A program made the position numbers and the translations under genes. The notes beneath the pieces are model-generated. The model was not told the origin of the DNA and ran no database searches. It saw only the letters and a list, made by a program, of their open reading frames with translations. Of a DNA stretch of 64,000 bases, positions 56,348-64,000 are shown in pieces. Where the stretch lies: contig NZ_CP093396.1 of assembly GCF_029027405.1 (NCBI RefSeq), forward strand, positions 2,739,497 through 2,803,496, in the 5' to 3' direction. This stretch comes from Sulfurimonas sp. Lineage in GTDB: Bacteria > Campylobacterota > Campylobacteria > Campylobacterales > Sulfurimonadaceae. Every line of letters begins with the position of its first letter. Position 1 is the stretch's first letter.

Positions 56348-58474
56348 ATGCCTGTAACTAGTGACTGCCAACAAGCTCGCTCTGAGATAACATCTTTTGT
56401 AAGACTACATAATGATTCCTTTGCCTTTAGTACTAAATATCATGGTGCAAAAATTATTGACTCTCAAAATTGTGATATTAAACTTAGTTTTAAACATGCA
56501 AATCTAAACTGTAACACAACTGCAATCTGCTTCTCACCGAATTCAAAATTTATCGCCTTTACAACTAAGAGCCACCTATACATTGCAAACATGTATGATA
56601 AAAAGATACTTCAAAACATCGAGCTGGATAAAAATAGTATTAATATTTTAACTTTTGACCTCTCTTCACAATACATCATAGCTGGGAATACAGATGGTAG
56701 AGTTCTTCTTTTTAAGCATAATGCCTCTTCTCAACTTTCAAGACTATGTTCTTTTCCATATCAAAGACCAAAATCTAAAATAAAAAAGAACTTTATTAGT
56801 GCTTTTGCTTTTTACAAAAATTTATTAGCTGTTAGTGGTTATGGCGGGGCTATCTTTATCATCAACATTAGTTCTTTTGCAAATAAAATTGTACTAATTC
56901 ATTCAACAGCAGCTAAAAGATCATTATGCTTTTTAAATGAAAATAATATTGTAAGTGCTGACAATGATGGGAATTTACAATTTATTTCCATAGCAGATAA
57001 TAAAGTTATAAAAAACATTACTCTGCCTGTAAGAAAAATATCCCAAATTACTTTGATTCCTAAGAGTAAATACTTAATTATTAACGCAAATACAAACTTT
57101 ATGATAATTGTGGACTACAAAGAGCATAAAATTATTCATAATAAGTATATAGAATTTAAAGATAACATATATAAGGTTTTTGCCATAGATGCATCTGCAC
57201 TTATAGTTTGTTTAAAAAATAAAGAAATAAAATATGTTGAACTTCCAAGTGCCAAAAGATTAAGTTCTTTAATCCTTCATAATGATTTACCTGAGGCTCA
57301 TAAGCTTGTCGATAGAGAACCTATGCTACTAAATACAAAAGAGCATAAAAACTTAGAAAAAATTTATGACATTGCATACAAAAATGCAGCTGAGGCACTT
57401 GTAAATCAACAGATTACAGTTGCAAAAGAGTTTATGCGTATTTATAAAGATGTTGATTCAAAAAGAGAGTCCATTGTACTTCTATTTAAATCTTTTGAAC
57501 ATTATAATAGATTTAAAACTTTATATGTTGAAAAAAATCATGCTCTTGGTTTTGCGATGAGTGTCAAATATCCAGCATTAAAACTAACAAAACAATATAA
57601 AAATATGGAACTAAGATGGAAAAAGACTTTTACTAATGCTCAAAGACACATACTATTAGGTAAGTCTGAGTATGCAAAAGCACTATTTCAAGACTATATT
57701 ACAGTTGCATCTAAGCGTCCTATTATTGAACTTATTTTAAAGCACAACACCCTGTTTATAGAGTTTTTAAAAGCTCTAGAGAATCAGGACTTCAAAAAAG
57801 TACATAACATATGTATTAAAAATCCTCTATTCACTCAGATGCCAATATATAAAACATTGGCAAATGACATAGAAAAGTCAATAATTAGAATCGAAGCTTA
57901 TATAAAAAATAATAATATTTCTTTAGCAAGGACTAGTCTATCAAAAATAGAAATGACTGCTGGATTTAAAGATAAAGTTGAACAACTCTACTCTATGTGT
58001 GATGATATGGTTCAACTTCAAGAGATGTATATAAATGGTGATTTTTATTCATGCTATGAGTTAGTGGACTTATATGCTCATTTACACTTTAGTGACCTTG
58101 GAGAACTTCTTCAAAAACACTACACTAAACTGATTGATAAGTGTGAAGTACACGCATTAAAGGGAAATATTCAAGGGATTAAAGCTGTTCTTGGAGAGCT
58201 AATAACTCTAGATGCTAGAAAAGAAAAAGTTGGTGATTTACTAAGAATAAGTTTTAAAATGCAAATTAAATACTTTTTATTTAACCATAAAACTAAAGCT
58301 GCAAAAAGTGTTATTTATACCTATATAGATATTTTCACAAAAGATGTTGAGATTATTAGTTTAATGAAAAAATATGAAAATCAAACACATGAAAAACTTG
58401 CCATTACACTTTCAAGTGAAGAAACACCATCTAGAGATGCTTGGCTAAACTCATCAATTATATTTGATTCATAG
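56348..58474 (+). CDS. Large WD40-like beta-propeller protein with helical C-terminus
   Basis: This 708-residue protein has no signal peptide. The first about 310 residues show repeated beta-blade patterns of a WD40-like propeller (ICFSPNSKFIAFTTKSHLYIANM, LSSQYIIAGNTDGRVLLFKHN, FLNENNIVSADNDGNLQFIS). The rest is predicted helical, without known domains. Such proteins act as scaffolds. It lies just after the psr genes, but a terminator separates them, so it need not be part of that system. It overlaps the end of the convergent fliI by 17 bp. Confidence 0.75.
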   Translation: MPVTSDCQQARSEITSFVRLHNDSFAFSTKYHGAKIIDSQNCDIKLSFKHANLNCNTTAICFSPNSKFIAFTTKSHLYIANMYDKKILQNIELDKNSINILTFDLSSQYIIAGNTDGRVLLFKHNASSQLSRLCSFPYQRPKSKIKKNFISAFAFYKNLLAVSGYGGAIFIINISSFANKIVLIHSTAAKRSLCFLNENNIVSADNDGNLQFISIADNKVIKNITLPVRKISQITLIPKSKYLIINANTNFMIIVDYKEHKIIHNKYIEFKDNIYKVFAIDASALIVCLKNKEIKYVELPSAKRLSSLILHNDLPEAHKLVDREPMLLNTKEHKNLEKIYDIAYKNAAEALVNQQITVAKEFMRIYKDVDSKRESIVLLFKSFEHYNRFKTLYVEKNHALGFAMSVKYPALKLTKQYKNMELRWKKTFTNAQRHILLGKSEYAKALFQDYITVASKRPIIELILKHNTLFIEFLKALENQDFKKVHNICIKNPLFTQMPIYKTLANDIEKSIIRIEAYIKNNNISLARTSLSKIEMTAGFKDKVEQLYSMCDDMVQLQEMYINGDFYSCYELVDLYAHLHFSDLGELLQKHYTKLIDKCEVHALKGNIQGIKAVLGELITLDARKEKVGDLLRISFKMQIKYFLFNHKTKAAKSVIYTYIDIFTKDVEIISLMKKYENQTHEKLAITLSSEETPSRDAWLNSSIIFDS

Positions 58475-59774
58475 CCATAAGCGAGATTAAGTCTTTAGTT
58501 GTTTCTTCGTATGGCACTTGAGTATCTGAGAACTGTGACATAAATTTTTCCATATCCTCTTTTTTATTCATCGCTTCATCAAGCTCTGAGTCAGTTCCTT
58601 TTACATAAGCACCGATGCGAATAAGCATCTCATTCTCTTTTAATAGTGTGTATAATCTTCTATATTTCATAACTGCTTGTAGATGCTCTGTGCTTATAAT
58701 ATCATTCATTACTCTAGATGCTGATTGTAGTATATGAATAGGTGGATATATTCCAAAGTCAGTAAGTTCACGCGAGAGCACTATGTGTCCATCTAAAATA
58801 GAGCGAGATTGATCAGCAATAGGATCACTCATATCATCTCCCTCTATCAAAACTGTAAAAAAGGCCGTAATAGAGCCTTTTCCTTCCTCTTTTCCAGCTC
58901 TTTCCATAAGTTGAGGCAGAAGAGTTAAAGATGAAGGTGGATAACCTTTTGAAGTTGGTGGTTCACCAAGAGCTAGACCAATTTCTCTTTGAGCCATCGC
59001 AAATCTTGTAACAGAATCCATTATAAAAAGAACATCTAAGCCCTTATCTTTAAAATACTCAGCAACACTCATAGCAGCAAAAGCACCGTATTTTCTCATC
59101 AATGGAGAGTCGTCAGAAGTTGCAACAATAATTACAGTATTTTCTAAATTACCGCCTAAGTTTTTCGCTATAAACTCAGGAACTTCTCTACCTCTTTCTC
59201 CAATTAGTGCAACTACTTTTATGGGTGTTTGGGCACCTCTAACGATCATACCCATTAAAGTTGATTTACCAACTCCACTTCCTGCGAATATACCTAGCTT
59301 TTGTCCTTTCCCGCAAGTTAAAAGTCCATCAATGCTTTTAACACCTACGCTAAACACTTCATCTATCATACCTCTTTTCATTGCAGCAATAGGTGCTTTA
59401 ATGATAGGGGAAAGAGACGAAGAATTTATATGTCCTTTTCCATCAATTGGTCTCATAAAAGGATCAACTACTCTTCCAAGTAAGGCGTCTCCAACAGAGA
59501 TATTCATACCTGTTTGATCTAAGAACACTCTATCCCCAGAGCAAAACCCTTCCACAAAACTAAAAGGTGTTATATAAAAAGTAGAACCATCTATCTCTGT
59601 TACCATTCCCACAGTTTCTTGTGATGAAGTATTTGAAATAATTTTAACCAAATCACTAATGCTTACTTTTAAGCCTTTAGCCGTAATAATTGTTGCATTT
59701 ATTTTTACCACCTCACCAAAAGATACAGAATATTTCTTTGATGAAATTTTATCTTTTAGTGATTTAAATGGCAT
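58458..59774 (-). CDS. fliI: Flagellar export ATPase FliI
   Basis: This 438-residue protein has a Walker A motif GIFAGSGVGKSTLMG (about 160-174), Walker B VLFIMDSVTRFA and the F1-ATPase-like signature PPSSLTLLPQLMERAG. The GKGHINSSSLSP segment and the export-apparatus C-terminus match FliI rather than AtpD. It energises flagellar protein export, which implies motility. Its start overlaps the folE stop by one base. Confidence 0.94.
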   Translation of the reverse strand: MPFKSLKDKISSKKYSVSFGEVVKINATIITAKGLKVSISDLVKIISNTSSQETVGMVTEIDGSTFYITPFSFVEGFCSGDRVFLDQTGMNISVGDALLGRVVDPFMRPIDGKGHINSSSLSPIIKAPIAAMKRGMIDEVFSVGVKSIDGLLTCGKGQKLGIFAGSGVGKSTLMGMIVRGAQTPIKVVALIGERGREVPEFIAKNLGGNLENTVIIVATSDDSPLMRKYGAFAAMSVAEYFKDKGLDVLFIMDSVTRFAMAQREIGLALGEPPTSKGYPPSSLTLLPQLMERAGKEEGKGSITAFFTVLIEGDDMSDPIADQSRSILDGHIVLSRELTDFGIYPPIHILQSASRVMNDIISTEHLQAVMKYRRLYTLLKENEMLIRIGAYVKGTDSELDEAMNKKEDMEKFMSQFSDTQVPYEETTKDLISLMAMNQI

Positions 59775-60358
59775 TAATATCTTGTGCCTGTTGGGGAATT
59801 AATAAGAGAGAAAAACTCACTTCTTGTTCTTTGATCTTTTTTAAATAGACCTCTAAGGGCTGAAGAAGTTGTAATTGAATTGATTTTTTCAACTCCTCTC
59901 ATCTCCATACACATATGTCTTGCAGCAATTACAACAGCGACACCCTTTGGTGCAATGGTATCCATAATCGCATCTGCAATTTGTTCTGTAAGTTGCTCTT
60001 GAATCTGCATACGACGAGCAAATACATCTACAACTCGTGGTATTTTTGATAGTCCAACTACTTTTCCATCAGGAATATAAGCTACATGAACTCGCCCAAT
60101 TATTGGTAAAAGATGATGTTCACAAGTTGAATAGAACTCTATATCTTTAATTAAAACCATCTCATCATTTGAACTTGTAAATAGTGCTTTTTGTAGTATC
60201 TCTTTTGGATTTTCTTTATACCCACCATAAATAAACTCATAAGCTTTTCTAACTCTATGCGGAGTTTTTTCTAAACCCTCACGAGTTGGGTCTTCGCCTA
60301 TATGAGTTATCATTGTATTTACAGCGTTTTCGAATTTTTCATTTAACTCTTCACTCAA
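59774..60358 (-). CDS. folE: GTP cyclohydrolase I
   Basis: This 194-residue protein has the zinc site and substrate motifs [20 protein letters not shown] and [15 protein letters not shown], and [10 protein letters not shown] near the end. It starts folate and pterin synthesis, relevant for molybdopterin users such as SoxC and PsrA only through shared GTP-derived chemistry. It is coupled to fliI. Confidence 0.96.
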   Translation of the reverse strand: MSEELNEKFENAVNTMITHIGEDPTREGLEKTPHRVRKAYEFIYGGYKENPKEILQKALFTSSNDEMVLIKDIEFYSTCEHHLLPIIGRVHVAYIPDGKVVGLSKIPRVVDVFARRMQIQEQLTEQIADAIMDTIAPKGVAVVIAARHMCMEMRGVEKINSITTSSALRGLFKKDQRTRSEFFSLINSPTGTRY

Positions 60359-60462
60359 AATATATGCCCTTTATTATATATATAAGAATTATACAACAAT
60401 TCCATTACTATGTTTGAGGGGATTTTTTAACTTTGTAAGAAATTATGTAAAAGCTACTGCTT

Positions 60463-62403
60463 TTACATAACCATGATATGAGGAACGATTAATGGATATT
60501 TTTTCATTTTTCTAAAGATATGCTTTCTTACGATTTGACGAAGATCATTTTCTAATGCTCTAGAATTTTCAATTTGTCCATCTTTAACATGAAGTAAGAA
60601 GTTTTCTAATATATCTTCCATTTCCTTTGCAAAAGCTCTATCTTGTTTGTCTGCAACTATACCAAAAGTTGTAACCTTTGGTTTTGCTTGCATCTTACCG
60701 TGTTTTGCATCAACTTGTGCAACAAGCATAACGATTCCATCAGAAGCAAGTTTTTGACGGTCAAGAACAATATCATCATCTATTTGATGATTGTTTTGAT
60801 TATCAATATATGTTTTACCTGTCTTAACAGTTTTAACTTTTCTCATATATTTTGAAGTAATTTCTATCTGATCACCATCTGTCATAATCATAATATTTCT
60901 CTCTGGAACACCACACATCATTCCTGTCTCTTTATGTGCTATTACATGATTATACTCACCATGAACAGGTAAAAAGAATTTAGGATTTACTAAACGAAGC
61001 ATAAGCTTTTGTTCTGCTATAGAAGCATGACCAGAAACATGTATGTCTTTTTCTCTGGATATAGTAGCACCTGCGCGTTGAAGATGATTTAACATTCCTG
61101 AAATTGAACCTTCATTACCTGGTATTGCACGAGAAGATAGAACAATTAAATCAGTTGGTTTTATCTTAACATGCCTATGTTCACCAATTGACATTCTAAA
61201 TAATGCTGAACTTGGCTCACCTTGAGAACCTGTTGTAACTATAAGAACTTCTTTATCATTAAGGTGTGAAACTTGATCAGCATCTACAAATGCATTTTTA
61301 GGAAGTTTTACATAATCATACTGCATCGCTATCTCAATATTACGCTCCATTGAACGCCCTATTACACAAATTTTACGACCATATTGTATACCATATTGTA
61401 TAGCTTGAAATACACGGTGAATGTTTGAGCTAAAAGTAGAAAGTAAAACACGACCTTCAGCTTTAGCAAAAACTCTGTCTAAGGCTGGTCCAACACTTAA
61501 CTCAGATGGAGTAGGTAAAGGATTGTAAGAGTTTGTAGAGTCACTCAACAAACATAAAACACCTTTTTCTCCATAATGAGCAAGTCTATGTAAATCTGCT
61601 GTATAACCATCTACTGGAGTATGGTCAATTTTAAAATCTCCTGTATGAATAATTGTTCCAGCATCTGTAGTAATTGCTAAAGAAGATGAATCTAAAATAG
61701 AGTGTGTCATGTGCATCCACTCTACTTTAAAGTCTTCACCTATCTCATAAATTTCTCTTTTTACAACTGGATTGAAATATTTTCTACATTCTTTTATATG
61801 ATGTTCATCAAACTTATTTCCAATCATTGCAAGCGGAAGTGGAGTTGCATATATAGGAAACTGCATCTCTTTATAAAGATATGGCATCGCACCAATATGA
61901 TCTTCATGGGCATGAGTAATTATTACAGCCTTGATTTTGTCTTTAATTTGACGAAGATAAGTAAAGTCTGGCACTAAAATGTCAACACCATGCATATCTT
62001 CATCTGGAAAACTCATTCCAATATCAACTAAAATAGCTTCTTTTTCTGTTTCGAAAACTGTTATATTTCCACCAATTTCACCAAGTCCACCTAATGGAGT
62101 AACTCGAATTTTTGCTTTAGAGTTTAAATCCAGTTTATAGTGTGGGTTCAACCTTTGTTTATGTGCTTCTTGATTCTTCACCACAAATGCTTTTAAGTTT
62201 TCATCAGTTGGTGCAGGTTGTCTGCGGTGACGATTTTTATTTTTATTTCTATTTGGATTGTTGTTGGGCTTATTCCCATTACTATTTGGCTTACGATTGT
62301 TATTACTGTTGTTGTTATTTGGTCTTCTGTTGTTATTGTTTGTATTTGGTTTACGGTCCGTTTGAGGTTTTGTTTGTGTAACCTCTTGTTGTTCTTCTGC
62401 CAT
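60463..62403 (-). CDS. rnj: Ribonuclease J
   Basis: This 646-residue protein has a metallo-beta-lactamase core with HAHEDHIGAMPYL (metal ligands) and the beta-CASP and RNase J C-terminal domains (HVSGHASIAEQKLMLRL; PVHGEYNHVIAHKETG). The first about 75 residues are a low-complexity Asn/Arg/Pro/Lys stretch that is probably disordered. RNase J is a main mRNA-decay enzyme in Campylobacterota, and a long N-terminal extension is known in Helicobacter. A strong ribosome site (AAGGAG) fixes the start. Confidence 0.93.
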   Translation of the reverse strand: MAEEQQEVTQTKPQTDRKPNTNNNNRRPNNNNSNNNRKPNSNGNKPNNNPNRNKNKNRHRRQPAPTDENLKAFVVKNQEAHKQRLNPHYKLDLNSKAKIRVTPLGGLGEIGGNITVFETEKEAILVDIGMSFPDEDMHGVDILVPDFTYLRQIKDKIKAVIITHAHEDHIGAMPYLYKEMQFPIYATPLPLAMIGNKFDEHHIKECRKYFNPVVKREIYEIGEDFKVEWMHMTHSILDSSSLAITTDAGTIIHTGDFKIDHTPVDGYTADLHRLAHYGEKGVLCLLSDSTNSYNPLPTPSELSVGPALDRVFAKAEGRVLLSTFSSNIHRVFQAIQYGIQYGRKICVIGRSMERNIEIAMQYDYVKLPKNAFVDADQVSHLNDKEVLIVTTGSQGEPSSALFRMSIGEHRHVKIKPTDLIVLSSRAIPGNEGSISGMLNHLQRAGATISREKDIHVSGHASIAEQKLMLRLVNPKFFLPVHGEYNHVIAHKETGMMCGVPERNIMIMTDGDQIEITSKYMRKVKTVKTGKTYIDNQNNHQIDDDIVLDRQKLASDGIVMLVAQVDAKHGKMQAKPKVTTFGIVADKQDRAFAKEMEDILENFLLHVKDGQIENSRALENDLRQIVRKHIFRKMKKYPLIVPHIMVM

Positions 62404-62419
62404 CCAAACTCCTTTGTAA

Positions 62420-63202
62420 TTATATTATTTTTTTATAGAGTTGGTGATAGTCATGTGTAGAGATTTGATGAGGGCGTATCGTTAGTGTTAGCTCAAGTTC
62501 ATTTAGAGCTTTTTGAATATTTTCTTTTTTATAAACGGCAGATAAATTTTTCATAAGAGTTTTGCGAGGCTGCTTAAATGCAACTCTAAGCATGCCCTCA
62601 AAATTCTCATCACTTCTATCTTTCGTCTTTTGTATAAGAAAAACAGCAGAGTTTATTTTTGGCGGAGGTTCAAAAGCAGTTGGAGGCACTTGCACAACTA
62701 TATGTGCACTTGCTACACTTTGAGCTATAACGCTCAAAGACCCAAATACTTTTTGTCCCTCTCGAGCGCAAAATTTTTCTGCCACTTCAAGCTGTACCAT
62801 TACAAGTATATTTTTACACATTGGATCTGCGAGTGCTTTTAATATGATGTTTGTCGCAATGTAATAGGGCAAATTTGCCACCAAATCATACGGCTCATCA
62901 ATTAAGCTACTCTGCCAAGCATTCAATACATCTCCACAGTTTATGTGAAGTTGCTTGGTATCAATCTCTTTTTTAAATGTACTTTGTAATAATTTACACA
63001 AATCGGTATCGACCTCAAAAGCTTCTACACTTTTGACATCTACTAAATATTTAGTTAAATCACCTAAGCCAGGTCCAATTTCTACGATTTTGTTGTCGTT
63101 TTTGGGCATCGCTTCGACGATCTTTCTTAGAACCATTTCATCTTTTAAAAAATTTTGTCCAAATTTCTTTTTAGCTACAATGCTATTCTTATTCATAAAC
63201 AT
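62420..63202 (-). CDS. rsmA: 16S rRNA dimethyladenosine transferase
   Basis: This 260-residue protein has the KsgA signature: KKKFGQNFLKDE at the N-terminus, IVEIGPGLGDLTKYL (SAM site, about 40-54) and NLPYYIATNIIL (catalytic N-L-P-Y motif). It methylates the two adenines near the 3' end of 16S rRNA. The start could be 63202 or the ATG two codons later (63196); neither has a clear ribosome site. It lies 16 bp upstream of RNase J. Confidence 0.95.
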   Translation of the reverse strand: MFMNKNSIVAKKKFGQNFLKDEMVLRKIVEAMPKNDNKIVEIGPGLGDLTKYLVDVKSVEAFEVDTDLCKLLQSTFKKEIDTKQLHINCGDVLNAWQSSLIDEPYDLVANLPYYIATNIILKALADPMCKNILVMVQLEVAEKFCAREGQKVFGSLSVIAQSVASAHIVVQVPPTAFEPPPKINSAVFLIQKTKDRSDENFEGMLRVAFKQPRKTLMKNLSAVYKKENIQKALNELELTLTIRPHQISTHDYHQLYKKII

Positions 63203-63266
63203 GATTCTATAATAATTTTGCTTATAGTTAGTTAATGTGAGACATTATGTTCATATCAAAATTAAA

Positions 63267-63282
63267 TGTTTCATGTGAAACA
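63267..63282. promoter_or_regulatory. parS-like site (ParB binding)
   Basis: TGTTTCATGTGAAACA differs from the broadly conserved 16-bp parS palindrome TGTTTCACGTGAAACA at one position. It lies in the intergenic region between the divergent rsmA and hisF genes. Such sites are bound by ParB and usually lie near oriC. Confidence 0.65.
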
Positions 63283-63355
63283 TAAAATACTTATGGTCTG
63301 TAACTTAAGAAGCAAAGTGTATAATTTCAATATATAATATAAGGTATGCTTTCAT

Positions 63356-64000
63356 ATGAACTATTTCGCTAAAAGAATTATTCCTTGTCTAGATGTAAAA
63401 GATGGGCGAGTTGTTAAAGGTGTTAACTTCGTTGGTTTAAAAGATGCTGGCGATCCTGTTGAAGTTGCTAGAAGATACAACCAAGAAGGCGCTGATGAAA
63501 TTACATTTTTAGATATTATGGCTTCTAGTGATAATAAAGATACTATAGTAGACATGGTTGCAGAGGTTGCAAAAGAAGTTTTTATACCTTTAACCGTTGG
63601 TGGAGGAATTAGAAAACTTGAAGACATATATAAGCTTCTAAATGTTGGTTGCGATAAAGTTAGCGTCAATTCAGCCGCTATAAAGCGTCCAGAACTTATA
63701 GATGAAAGTGCTAAACGCTTTGGCTCACAATGCATTGTAACTGCAATAGATGTTAAAAGAGTAGGTGACAAGTACCATGTCTTTTTAAATGGCGGCAGAG
63801 TAGATACAGGACTAGATGCGGTAGAATGGGCTAAAGAAGTAGTGCTAAGAGGAAGTGGAGAAATACTTCTAACTTCAATGGATGCAGATGGTACAAAGGC
63901 AGGGTTTGAGTTAAATATAACAAAGCAAATTTCACAAGCTGTTAATGTTCCTGTTATCGCTAGTGGTGGAGCAGGTACTATGAAACATATAAAAGATGTC
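63356..64000 (+). CDS. hisF: Imidazole glycerol phosphate synthase cyclase subunit, 3' end cut by window
   Basis: From the ATG at 63356 the frame is open to the window edge (215 codons). It has the HisF TIM-barrel signatures: [51 protein letters not shown] and [14 protein letters not shown]. It makes imidazole glycerol phosphate from PRFAR with ammonia from HisH in histidine synthesis. The C-terminal part is outside the window. It is divergent from rsmA, with the parS-like site between them. Confidence 0.95.
   Translation, partial: MNYFAKRIIPCLDVKDGRVVKGVNFVGLKDAGDPVEVARRYNQEGADEITFLDIMASSDNKDTIVDMVAEVAKEVFIPLTVGGGIRKLEDIYKLLNVGCDKVSVNSAAIKRPELIDESAKRFGSQCIVTAIDVKRVGDKYHVFLNGGRVDTGLDAVEWAKEVVLRGSGEILLTSMDADGTKAGFELNITKQISQAVNVPVIASGGAGTMKHIKDV

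Noticed and set aside
63361..63771. 136-codon minus-strand frame
   Set aside because: It is antisense to hisF, whose signatures are clear on the plus strand.

Overview
The window looks like a chromosomal segment of a sulfur-oxidising Campylobacterota (Epsilonproteobacteria), most like Sulfurimonas. It is AT-rich. It carries sulfur-oxidation genes (soxCD, a sulfide:quinone oxidoreductase-like flavoprotein), a polysulfide/thiosulfate reductase operon (psrABC), many small c-type cytochromes, and gene orders typical of this phylum (def-clpP-tig, rnhA-rnc-aroC, RNase J next to rsmA). The genus is an inference from gene content; no database search was possible.

Layout. 1-5.7 kb: soxD (cut by the window edge), soxC, two small cytochromes c, a Tat-signal FAD flavoprotein and three short unknowns, all on the minus strand. 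5.9-19.9 kb: housekeeping genes (aroC, rnc, rnhA, a LapB-like TPR protein, def, a degenerate GGDEF protein, clpP, tig, lspA, glmM, then rpsT and prfA on plus, ferritin, dapF, coaE, a speE-like gene). 20.0-27.8 kb: an accessory island of unrecognised short genes. It contains three about 115-residue proteins that look paralogous, a translationally coupled minus-strand operon, two structured non-coding stretches, a complete insertion sequence and a truncated IS110-type recombinase. 28.0-32.4 kb: purM, and a FadL/OmpP1 porin with two DUF302-like proteins. 32.9-38.7 kb: one rRNA operon on the minus strand (16S, tRNA-Ile, 23S, 5S) with a consensus promoter and visible processing stems. 38.9-51.1 kb: BI-1, a ThiD2-like protein, a bioC-like gene, znuABC, secG, frr, pyrE, a Kef-type antiporter, pyrG, recJ and a cytochrome b561/diheme fusion. 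51.2-58.5 kb: psrABC with a lipoprotein cytochrome, a haem-less cytochrome-like protein and a large WD40-like protein. 58.5-64 kb: fliI, folE, RNase J, rsmA, a parS-like site and the start of hisF.

How it fits together. SoxCD, the flavoprotein and the small cytochromes would feed electrons from reduced sulfur into the respiratory chain. PsrABC with its b- and c-type cytochromes would use polysulfide, sulfur or thiosulfate as acceptor, or run in reverse. A direct repeat of TTGTGA-like hexamers with an 11-bp period lies upstream of soxC, psrA, a small cytochrome gene and the FadL gene, so these genes may share a regulator. The island is the most novel part. None of its genes could be assigned to a family by reading, and it appears to have been cut down by an IS-associated deletion.
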